64,000 bases of DNA, taken from Serratia fonticola (lineage in GTDB: Bacteria; Pseudomonadota; Gammaproteobacteria; Enterobacterales; Enterobacteriaceae). A program made the position numbers and the translations under genes. Every line of letters starts with the position of its first letter. Positions within the stretch are counted from its first letter, which is position 1. The stretch is taken from positions 992,001 to 1,056,000 of the forward strand of contig NZ_CP011254.1 of assembly GCF_001006005.1 (NCBI RefSeq). Reading direction: 5' to 3'. Shown here in pieces: positions 57,418 to 64,000 of the stretch. The notes under the pieces were generated by a model, which did no database searches, was not told the origin of the DNA, and saw only the letters and a list, made by a program, of their open reading frames with translations.

Positions 57418-58398
57418 ATGATTCGCTTTGCTGTTGTCGGCACCAACTGGATCACCGAACGTTTTATCGATGCGGCTCACGAAAGCGGCAAGATGAGGCT
57501 GACCGCCATCTATTCGCGTAAGCTCGAACAGGCGCAGGCCTTTGGCGCCAACTATCCGGTCGAACACTTCTTTGACTCGCTGGAAGCGCTGGCGCAATCC
57601 GACGTGATTGATGCGGTGTATATTGCCAGCCCCAACTCTCTGCACTGCCAACAATCTCTGCTATTCCTCAGCCATAAAAAGCATGTGATTTGCGAGAAGC
57701 CGCTGGCGTCAAATCTGCGCGAAGTGGAACAACTGGTGGCCTGCGCACGGGAAAATCAGGTGGTGCTGTTTGAAGCGTTCAAAAGCGCCCACTTGCCCAA
57801 TTTTCTTATCCTGCAACAGGCATTGCCGAAGATTGGCAAACTGCGTAAGGCATTTATCAACTATTGCCAATACTCCTCTCGCTATCCCCGTTACCTGGCC
57901 GGTGAAAATCCGAATACCTTCAACCCGCACTTTTCCAACGGCTCTATCATGGACATTGGCTATTACTGCGTGGCCAGCACCGTGGCGCTGTTTGGTGCGC
58001 CGCAAACGGTATTGGCTAGCGCAACATTGCTCGATACCGGGGTGGATGCCCACGGCAGCGTGTGCCTGAACTATGGTGACTTTGACGTGGTGATCAGCCA
58101 TTCCAAGGTCAGCAACTCGGACATTCCGAGCGAGATCCAGGGCGAAGAAGGCACGCTGGTGATTGAAAAAATCTCCGAAGCCCAAGGCGTGGTGCTGACG
58201 CCACGCGGTGAAAATAGCCAGGTACTGACCCAGCCGCAACATATCAATACCATGCTGTATGAAGCACAAGTGTTTGCCGAACTGGTGGAAAAACGGCAGG
58301 TCGAGCATGTGGGCCTGGAGAATTCCCTGATCGTCGCCAGCCTGCTGACGGAGATCCGCCGCCAGACCGGCGTAGTGTTCCCCGCTGACGGAGAATAA
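57418..58398 (+). CDS. ygjR: Gfo/Idh/MocA-family oxidoreductase YgjR
   Basis: 326 residues. The N-terminal NAD(P)-binding Rossmann fold begins IRFAVVGTNWITERFIDAA. The family motif EKPLA is at about 92-96 (HVICEKPLASN), with the catalytic-domain NGSIMDIGYYCV at about 177-188. The substrate, probably a sugar or polyol, is unknown. The next gene begins one base after its stop, implying co-transcription. Confidence 0.93.
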   Translation: MIRFAVVGTNWITERFIDAAHESGKMRLTAIYSRKLEQAQAFGANYPVEHFFDSLEALAQSDVIDAVYIASPNSLHCQQSLLFLSHKKHVICEKPLASNLREVEQLVACARENQVVLFEAFKSAHLPNFLILQQALPKIGKLRKAFINYCQYSSRYPRYLAGENPNTFNPHFSNGSIMDIGYYCVASTVALFGAPQTVLASATLLDTGVDAHGSVCLNYGDFDVVISHSKVSNSDIPSEIQGEEGTLVIEKISEAQGVVLTPRGENSQVLTQPQHINTMLYEAQVFAELVEKRQVEHVGLENSLIVASLLTEIRRQTGVVFPADGE

Positions 58399-58399
58399 G

Positions 58400-59137
58400 A
58401 TGAAACCGCTGTTGTTGATGCAAACCGGTGATGCACCGCAGATGATCCAGCAGGAGCAGGACAACTTTGAGCAGATGTTCCTAAAACAGGGGAATATCGA
58501 CGCCGATCGAGTACATATCGTGCACGTCCTCGCCGGTGAAACACCGCTGCCTCCGGAAGATTACTGCGGCGTGGTGATCACCGGTTCAGCTGCGATGGTG
58601 ACCGAACGACTTCCCTGGAGCGAACGGGCGGCAGAATGGTTGCGCCAGGCAATGCAAATCAATCTGCCGATCTTTGGCGTGTGCTACGGCCACCAGCTTC
58701 TGGCTTATGCGCTGGGCGGCGAGGTGGGCTACCACCCACAGGGAATGGAGGTTGGCACTCTCGAGATCGAGTTATTACCCGCTGCCCGCTCAGATAAGCG
58801 TCTTGCCACCCTGCCTGTTCGCTTCAACGTGAACCTGATCCATGCGCAAAGCGTACTAACGCCGCCGCCAGGGGCTGAAGTGCTGGCCCGCTCGCAACAG
58901 GACGCCTGCCAAATCCTGCGTTACGGTGATAACGCCCTGACCACCCAGTTCCACCCGGAATTTAACGGGGCGATCATGCAGCGCTACCTGAGCTGGCTCA
59001 GCGAGTTGGAACCGGCCAAGCAGCAAACTTATCGGCTTAAACAACAACAGGTTAGCGATACCCCGTTCAGCCAGCTGTTGCTGCAGGACTTTGTCGCCAG
59101 CCTTGGCGTCCAGCAGGCATTGGCCGGGGTCGGTTGA
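58400..59137 (+). CDS. Class I glutamine amidotransferase (GATase1) protein
   Basis: 245 residues. The nucleophile elbow FGVCYGHQLL has C95, and TTQFHPEFNG gives H185 and E187, a complete triad. VVITGSAAMVTE forms the oxyanion-hole strand. It resembles YfeJ-type stand-alone GATases; no synthetase partner is adjacent. It lies immediately after ygjR, a position where E. coli has no such gene, and its ATG follows TAAG. Confidence 0.88.
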   Translation: MKPLLLMQTGDAPQMIQQEQDNFEQMFLKQGNIDADRVHIVHVLAGETPLPPEDYCGVVITGSAAMVTERLPWSERAAEWLRQAMQINLPIFGVCYGHQLLAYALGGEVGYHPQGMEVGTLEIELLPAARSDKRLATLPVRFNVNLIHAQSVLTPPPGAEVLARSQQDACQILRYGDNALTTQFHPEFNGAIMQRYLSWLSELEPAKQQTYRLKQQQVSDTPFSQLLLQDFVASLGVQQALAGVG

Positions 59138-59159
59138 GGTTAGCCGCCATAATCTGTTA

Positions 59160-59181
59160 TCCGGGGCGCTAGACGCCCCGC
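59160..59181 (+). terminator. Hairpin after the GATase gene
   Basis: CGGGGCG-CTAGA-CGCCCCG with a 7-bp stem, 25 bases past the stop, followed by CGATTATTT. Confidence 0.6.
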
Positions 59182-59430
59182 GATTATTTGGCAAATAGCC
59201 ATAAACGCCAAATGTTATGACGATCACACAAATGTAAACAGCATGTTATCAATCATTGATCCATGCAGGTAATTTCATCATCTCCCCTTTTCAAGATCCC
59301 CCGTTTACTGAATACTGGCATAGCAAACATACTTAGTTACAGATATGACGATAAGTTGCCCGGCCACGTTTCAGCCGAGGCGCAGCAATCTGTACATCAC
59401 ATTCTCAGGGAGCGGAAACGCAAGCGCATC

Positions 59431-60666
59431 ATGAATAAACTCTTACTACGCATCACTCAGGGCAGCCTGGTTAAGCAAATATTGATCGGCCTGGTAGCGG
59501 GCATTGTGGTGGCACTGGTTTCGCCAGCCGCTGCAGCAGCCGTTGGCCTGCTCGGCTCGTTGTTCGTTGGCGCGCTGAAGGCGGTGGCACCGCTGCTGGT
59601 ACTGGTGTTGGTCATGGCCTCCATTGCCAACCATAAGCAGGGCCAAAAAACCAATATCCGCCCCATCCTGTTCCTCTACCTGCTGGGTACCTTTGCCGCC
59701 GCGCTTACCGCCGTGGTGATCAGCTTTATGTTCCCTTCCACGCTGGCACTGGCTGTAGGCACCACCGATATCAACCCGCCGGGTGGCATCGTTGAAGTGC
59801 TCAAAGGCTTGCTGATGAGCGTGGTGGCGAACCCATTCCATGCGCTGATCAACGCCAACTATATCGGCATCCTGGCCTGGGCCGTGGGTTTGGGGCTGGC
59901 ACTACGCCATGCGTCTGATACCACCAAATCGCTGATCACCGATATGTCCCATGCCGTGACCATGGTGGTTCGTGCGGTGATCCGCTGTGCGCCGCTGGGT
60001 ATCTTTGGCCTGGTAGCGTCAACCCTGGCCGATACCGGCTTTAGCGCACTGTGGGGCTATGCCCAACTGCTGTTCGTGCTGATCGGCTGTATGCTGCTGG
60101 TGGCGTTGGTGCTGAACCCGCTGATCGTTTACTGGAAGATCCGCCGTAATCCTTATCCACTGGTGTTCACCTGCCTGCGCGAAAGTGGCGTTACCGCCTT
60201 CTTTACCCGCAGCTCCGCAGCCAACATTCCGGTGAATATGGAACTGAGCAGAAAGCTGAATCTGAACGAAGATACCTATTCGGTTTCTATCCCGTTAGGG
60301 GCGACCATCAACATGGCCGGTGCCGCGATCACCATCACCGTACTGACGCTGGCGGCGGTTCATACGCTGGGTATTCCTGTCGATGTGCCGACTGCACTGC
60401 TGTTGAGCGTGGTTGCTGCGATCTGTGCCTGTGGGGCTTCCGGCGTGGCCGGTGGTTCACTGCTGTTGATCCCGCTGGCTTGCAACATGTTCGGTATTCC
60501 TAACGAAATTGCGATGCAGGTCGTTGCCGTCGGCTTTATCATCGGCGTACTGCAGGACTCGGCTGAAACCGCGCTCAACTCCTCCACCGACGTGCTGTTT
60601 ACCGCAGCGGCCTGTCAGGCGGAAGACCAGCGTTTGGCCAATGAAGATCCGCTGAAAGTTCGCTAA
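59431..60666 (+). CDS. sstT: Serine/threonine:sodium symporter SstT
   Basis: 411 residues from [21 protein letters not shown]; the frame is open back to 59263, but the upstream 56 codons do not look conserved and a GGGAGCGG lies before this ATG. Dicarboxylate/amino acid:cation symporter family. The serine-rich hairpin [14 protein letters not shown] (about 265-278) and the [18 protein letters not shown] motif (about 289-306) bind substrate and sodium. Two re-entrant loops are expected. Length matches E. coli (414). Confidence 0.95.
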   Translation: MNKLLLRITQGSLVKQILIGLVAGIVVALVSPAAAAAVGLLGSLFVGALKAVAPLLVLVLVMASIANHKQGQKTNIRPILFLYLLGTFAAALTAVVISFMFPSTLALAVGTTDINPPGGIVEVLKGLLMSVVANPFHALINANYIGILAWAVGLGLALRHASDTTKSLITDMSHAVTMVVRAVIRCAPLGIFGLVASTLADTGFSALWGYAQLLFVLIGCMLLVALVLNPLIVYWKIRRNPYPLVFTCLRESGVTAFFTRSSAANIPVNMELSRKLNLNEDTYSVSIPLGATINMAGAAITITVLTLAAVHTLGIPVDVPTALLLSVVAAICACGASGVAGGSLLLIPLACNMFGIPNEIAMQVVAVGFIIGVLQDSAETALNSSTDVLFTAAACQAEDQRLANEDPLKVR

Positions 60667-60668
60667 GT

Positions 60669-60745
60669 CCCCTCACCCCAACCCTCTCCCACAGGGAGAG
60701 GGAGCTGATAGCCTCTGCTCTGTTGGAAGAGAAGAGGTAATCTCA
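60669..60745. repeat. CCCTCACCCC repeat copy with tail
   Basis: CCCTCACCCCAACCCTCTCC-CACA-GGGAGAGGG palindrome followed by the family tail AGCTGATAGCCTCTGCTC and TTGGAAGAG. It sits between the convergent sstT and ygjV and can act as terminator. Confidence 0.85.
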
Positions 60746-60757
60746 GCAACCTGCACT

Positions 60758-61321
60758 TTATTGCTTAACTGGCTGGCGCCCCTCTGCAACGGGCGCCTTT
60801 TTTTCGACCGCAAAAGGATCGATGCCGCGCAGTTGCAGGCGGCGGAAGCGGATAATGTTGAAACCGTTCATCAGCAGGAAACTGCCTTCAATCAGCGACC
60901 CCCCGATCGAACCAAGCCAGATGTTGTGGGTAACCCAGCAGGCCGTTGAACACCACATTACACAGCGGGTGGTCAAACCCCGGGTGCGGAACAACGCCCA
61001 GGTGCTGACGGTCGTACCGCAGATCGGCAGTATTTCGATCCAGTGGTGAAAACGGGATAAACCGATGATGAGCGTGAGGGAGATAAAGATCCACATTACC
61101 CATAGGCTGCGAGTCTTCATCGAGACCAGGTTGCGGCAGGCGCTGAGCAGTGCGCTACTCCCTGCAGCATTCGCCCCCATAAGGAGAAAGTGGATGCCGA
61201 TAATCAGGCTGTAACCCGACAGCTGCAGTTTGAAACGCTGGTCATCGCGATTAAAAAAGCTGGTGATGCCTACCAAAAAAGCCAGCACGCCAACGGACTG
61301 CGCAAACCAATAAAACGTCAT
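60758..61321 (-). CDS. ygjV: YgjV-family inner-membrane protein
   Basis: 187 residues (E. coli 183), five to six hydrophobic segments (WFAQSVGVLAFLVGITSFF first) and a polar tail (about 160-187). SGYSLIIGIHFLLMGANAAG and TTVSTWALFRTRGLTTR are conserved-looking. Function unknown. Located between sstT and uxaA as in E. coli. Confidence 0.92.
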   Translation of the reverse strand: MTFYWFAQSVGVLAFLVGITSFFNRDDQRFKLQLSGYSLIIGIHFLLMGANAAGSSALLSACRNLVSMKTRSLWVMWIFISLTLIIGLSRFHHWIEILPICGTTVSTWALFRTRGLTTRCVMWCSTACWVTHNIWLGSIGGSLIEGSFLLMNGFNIIRFRRLQLRGIDPFAVEKKAPVAEGRQPVKQ

Positions 61322-61397
61322 TAGGGAGATCCTGGGGCGGAAGTAGCAAGGCGTTTAAAACAAAACGCCGTTTTATGCTACTCCCGCTGGCTAGGCT

Positions 61398-62888
61398 TTA
61401 CAACGTGACACCGCTTTTAAAGATCGCCAACTCGCGGAAATCATTCACTTCATTACGCGCCGGAGCGCCATCGGCAATGTCCACGATCAGATCGACAAAC
61501 TGCTCCAGCATCTGCGCCATCGGCAAGCCGTGGATCAGGCGGCCTGCATCAAAATCGATCCAATGCGGTTTCTTCGCCGCCAGTTCCGAGTTGGTCGCCA
61601 GCTTCACCGTTGGCACAAAGCCACCGTAAGGCGTCCCCCGCCCGGTGCTGAACAGCACCATATGGCACCCTGCTCCCGCCAGCGCGCTGGTAGCAACCGC
61701 ATCATTGCCCGGCGCACTCAGCAGGTTCAGCCCCGGCAGACGCAGGCGCTCACCGTATTTCAACACGTCCACCACCTGGCTCTGCCCGGCTTTTTGGGTA
61801 CATCCCAAAGATTTCTCTTCTAACGTGGTGATGCCCCCAGCCTTGTTGCCTGGTGAAGGGTTCTCGTAAATCGGTTGGTTGTGGGCAATAAAATACTGTT
61901 TGAAGTCGTTGACCATGCTGACAGTTTTTTCAAAGGTGTCTTCATCGCGGCAGCGGCTCATCAGAATGCGCTCGGCACCAAACATTTCTGGCACTTCGGT
62001 CAGTACCGTGGTGCCGCCGTTAGCAATCACATAATCCGAGAAGCAGCCCAATAACGGGTTGGCCGTGATCCCCGATAAACCGTCCGATCCCCCGCATTCC
62101 AGGCCAAACTTCAGCTCGCTGAGCTTGCCCGGCTGGCGGCGATCGTCGCGCATAATCTGGTATAGCGCATGCAAATGTGCCAATCCGTCGGCAACTTCAT
62201 CATCCTGTTGCTGGCAGACCATAAAGCGCACGCGCTGCTCATCATATTCACCCAGCGTAGTGCGGAAGGCATCCACCTGGTTGTTCTCACAGCCTAGGCC
62301 AATCACCAGAACCGCACCCGCATTGGGGTGACGCACCATATTTTGCAGCATGGTGCGGGTATTCTCATGATCCTGTCCGAGCTGTGAGCAGCCGAAGGGG
62401 TGGCTGAACAGATGCACGCCGTCGATCCCCTCTGCTTCTCCGGTTTCCTTCAAAAAACGTTGCAGGATCTGACGGGCGATGCCGTTCACACAGCCCACGG
62501 TCGGGATGATCCACAGTTCGTTGCGGATCCCTACCTCACCTTTGCTGCGGCGGTAAATCTGTACCTCACGATCTGCCGCCTGCGCCGGTAAGGTCTGGAA
62601 CTCCGGTTGATACTGATAGCTGTCGAGATCGCTCAGGTTGGTTTTGGCATTTTGCGAATGAATATGTTCGCCCGCAGCGATGGCCACCAGCGCATGGCCG
62701 ATCGGCAAGCCGTACTTGACGATCATCTCACCGGCAGCGATCGGTTCAAGTGCAAACTTGTGCCCCCGAGCAACGTCCTGCGCCAGTGCGATCGCCTGCC
62801 CTTCCCAGACAGGCTGGTCACCAGCCGCCAAATCACACAGTGCGACCGCCACATTATCTTTTGCATGGATCTTTATGATGCTTTGCAT
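61398..62888 (-). CDS. uxaA: Altronate dehydratase UxaA
   Basis: 496 residues (E. coli 495). It converts D-altronate to 2-keto-3-deoxygluconate in galacturonate use, with Fe2+. The N-terminal SAF domain spans about 1-90, then the UxaA domains with FSHPFGCSQLGQDHENT (about 160-176), GLGCENNQVDAFR and the C-terminal GNDAVATSALAGAGCHMVLF with cysteines that may bind iron. It follows uxaC by 20 bases in an operon. Confidence 0.96.
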   Translation of the reverse strand: MQSIIKIHAKDNVAVALCDLAAGDQPVWEGQAIALAQDVARGHKFALEPIAAGEMIVKYGLPIGHALVAIAAGEHIHSQNAKTNLSDLDSYQYQPEFQTLPAQAADREVQIYRRSKGEVGIRNELWIIPTVGCVNGIARQILQRFLKETGEAEGIDGVHLFSHPFGCSQLGQDHENTRTMLQNMVRHPNAGAVLVIGLGCENNQVDAFRTTLGEYDEQRVRFMVCQQQDDEVADGLAHLHALYQIMRDDRRQPGKLSELKFGLECGGSDGLSGITANPLLGCFSDYVIANGGTTVLTEVPEMFGAERILMSRCRDEDTFEKTVSMVNDFKQYFIAHNQPIYENPSPGNKAGGITTLEEKSLGCTQKAGQSQVVDVLKYGERLRLPGLNLLSAPGNDAVATSALAGAGCHMVLFSTGRGTPYGGFVPTVKLATNSELAAKKPHWIDFDAGRLIHGLPMAQMLEQFVDLIVDIADGAPARNEVNDFRELAIFKSGVTL

Positions 62889-62908
62889 AAACCAACCTCG
62901 AGCTAGAA

Positions 62909-64000
62909 CTACGCTAATTCGATAGCGAAATAGTGTTTGGCATTGTCGAAGCAGATGTTTTTCACCATCTCACCCAGCAACGCAATGTCCGCCGGTGCTT
63001 CGCCATCTTCCACCCAGCGGCCAATCATCTGGCACAGGATGCGGCGGAAGTATTCGTGACGCGTGTAGGAAAGGAAGCTGCGGCTGTCGGTCAGCATGCC
63101 CACAAAGCGGCTAAGTAGCCCAAGCTGTGCCAACTGCGTCATCTGGCGCTGCATACCGTCTTTCTGATCGTTAAACCACCAGCCTGAACCAAACTGGATC
63201 TTGCCCGGCGTACCTTCACCCTGGAAGTTGCCGACCATGGTGCCGATCACTTCGTTATCCCGTGGGTTCAGGCAGTAAAGAATGGTCTTCGGCAACGCCC
63301 CCTGCTTGGCTTGAGCATCCAGCAGGCGGGACAGTGATTCGGCTACCGGCTGATCGTTAATGGAATCGAAGCCAATGTCCGGGCCGATAGTCTTGAACAT
63401 CCGGCTATTGTTATTACGCAGCGCGCCGATGTGGTATTGCTGCACCCATTCGCGGCGCTGATATTCAGCAGCCAAGAACAGCAGGACGGCGGTCTTGAAC
63501 TGGGCAATCTGCTGCTGCGTTGGCAGCTCTCCGCTGAGGCGCTGAGCCAGGATCTTGTCTAACGTGGCCTCATCGGCCTCTCCGTACATCACCACGTCTA
63601 ACGCGTGATCGGAAACCTTACAACCGTGAGCGGCAAAGTGATCCAGACGTTTTTTCAGCGCATCGCACAAATCGCTGAAGCGGCTGATAGACGTGTCTGC
63701 GGCGGCTTCCAGCTGTTGCATATAGTCATTAAACCCAGCGGCTTCAATATTGAAGGCCTTGTCTGGGCGCCAGCTTGGCAATACTTTGATATCGAAGCTG
63801 CTGTCATCAGCGATGGCTTGATGGTGGCGCAGATCGTCGATCGGATCGTCGGTGGTGCCCACCATTTTGACCTTCATCTGTTTCATGATGCCGCGAGCGC
63901 TGAAAGCCTCCTGCGACAGCAGTTCATTGCCGCGCTGCCAGATTTCATCTGCGGTAGTCGGGGAGAGCAGCTTGCCGGTGATGCCAAACGGACGGCGCAA
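62909..64000 (-). CDS. uxaC: Uronate isomerase UxaC (5' end outside window)
   Basis: 363 residues of about 470; the frame is open through the right edge, so the N-terminus lies beyond. It isomerises glucuronate to fructuronate and galacturonate to tagaturonate. Barrel blocks visible are [13 protein letters not shown], the [14 protein letters not shown] metal-histidine segment and [15 protein letters not shown] near the C-terminus. First gene of the uxaCA operon; promoter and UxuR/ExuR sites would be outside the window. Confidence 0.96.
   Translation of the reverse strand: MRRPFGITGKLLSPTTADEIWQRGNELLSQEAFSARGIMKQMKVKMVGTTDDPIDDLRHHQAIADDSSFDIKVLPSWRPDKAFNIEAAGFNDYMQQLEAAADTSISRFSDLCDALKKRLDHFAAHGCKVSDHALDVVMYGEADEATLDKILAQRLSGELPTQQQIAQFKTAVLLFLAAEYQRREWVQQYHIGALRNNNSRMFKTIGPDIGFDSINDQPVAESLSRLLDAQAKQGALPKTILYCLNPRDNEVIGTMVGNFQGEGTPGKIQFGSGWWFNDQKDGMQRQMTQLAQLGLLSRFVGMLTDSRSFLSYTRHEYFRRILCQMIGRWVEDGEAPADIALLGEMVKNICFDNAKHYFAIELA

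Noticed and set aside
59263..59430. Upstream extension of sstT
   Set aside because: The extra 56 codons do not resemble SstT N-termini, and the ATG at 59431 gives the family length.

Overview
The window is enterobacterial chromosome, most likely Serratia or a close relative. Three things point there: the gene order matches the E. coli K-12 backbone from ygiD to uxaC; coding regions are GC-rich with long antisense ORFs; and the window carries ERIC elements, a CCCTCACCCCAACCCTCTCCC-type repeat family and a chromosomal qnr gene with its own LexA box. Species is inferred, not proven.

Layout. 1-3.1 kb: the end of a MalI-like LacI regulator, then a small toxin-antitoxin patch (an Xre/ParS-like protein convergent with a RES-domain protein, and an excisionase-type antitoxin followed by what looks like a 14-codon stump of a PIN toxin). 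3.1-28.4 kb: conserved backbone ygiD, zupT, ribB (FMN riboswitch), ubiK, yjeH, hldE, glnE, ygiF, ygiM, cca, uppP, folB, plsY, tsaD, rpsU-dnaG-rpoD, mug and tRNA-Ile2 (ileX). An lldPRD lactate operon with two putative LldR operators is inserted between cca and uppP. 28.4-43.3 kb: accessory DNA. It holds two AT-rich small unknown ORFs beside the tRNA, a DUF2339/DUF3999 membrane pair, a MATE pump, a lone PD-(D/E)XK nuclease in AT-rich DNA, a VIT transporter, a five-gene operon in which every junction is a 4-base stop/start overlap (thermostable-hemolysin family protein, AMP-dependent acyl ligase, haem-oxygenase-like diiron protein, SDR, TPR lipoprotein-like/periplasmic protein), a LexA-boxed qnr and the glutathione transferase yfcF. 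43.3-53.1 kb: GABA catabolism (gabD, gabT, divergent MocR regulator), a repeat array, an APC permease, an amidohydrolase and an ABC-F ATPase. 53.3-64 kb: the backbone resumes with fadH, rlmG, ygjP, ygjR, a GATase, sstT, ygjV, uxaA and the partial uxaC.

The best candidate for an undescribed system is the 37.5-41.6 kb operon. Its five coupled genes read as a lipid or acyl-derived small-molecule pathway: acyl activation, GNAT/LuxI-like transfer, diiron oxidation and SDR reduction, with a secreted TPR protein. Its product cannot be read from the sequence. Other points of interest are the toxin-antitoxin remnants, an ERIC element carrying a cloverleaf-like insert, and a tandem array of 55-bp units derived from the palindromic repeat family, one copy of which supplies the C-terminus of the MocR regulator.
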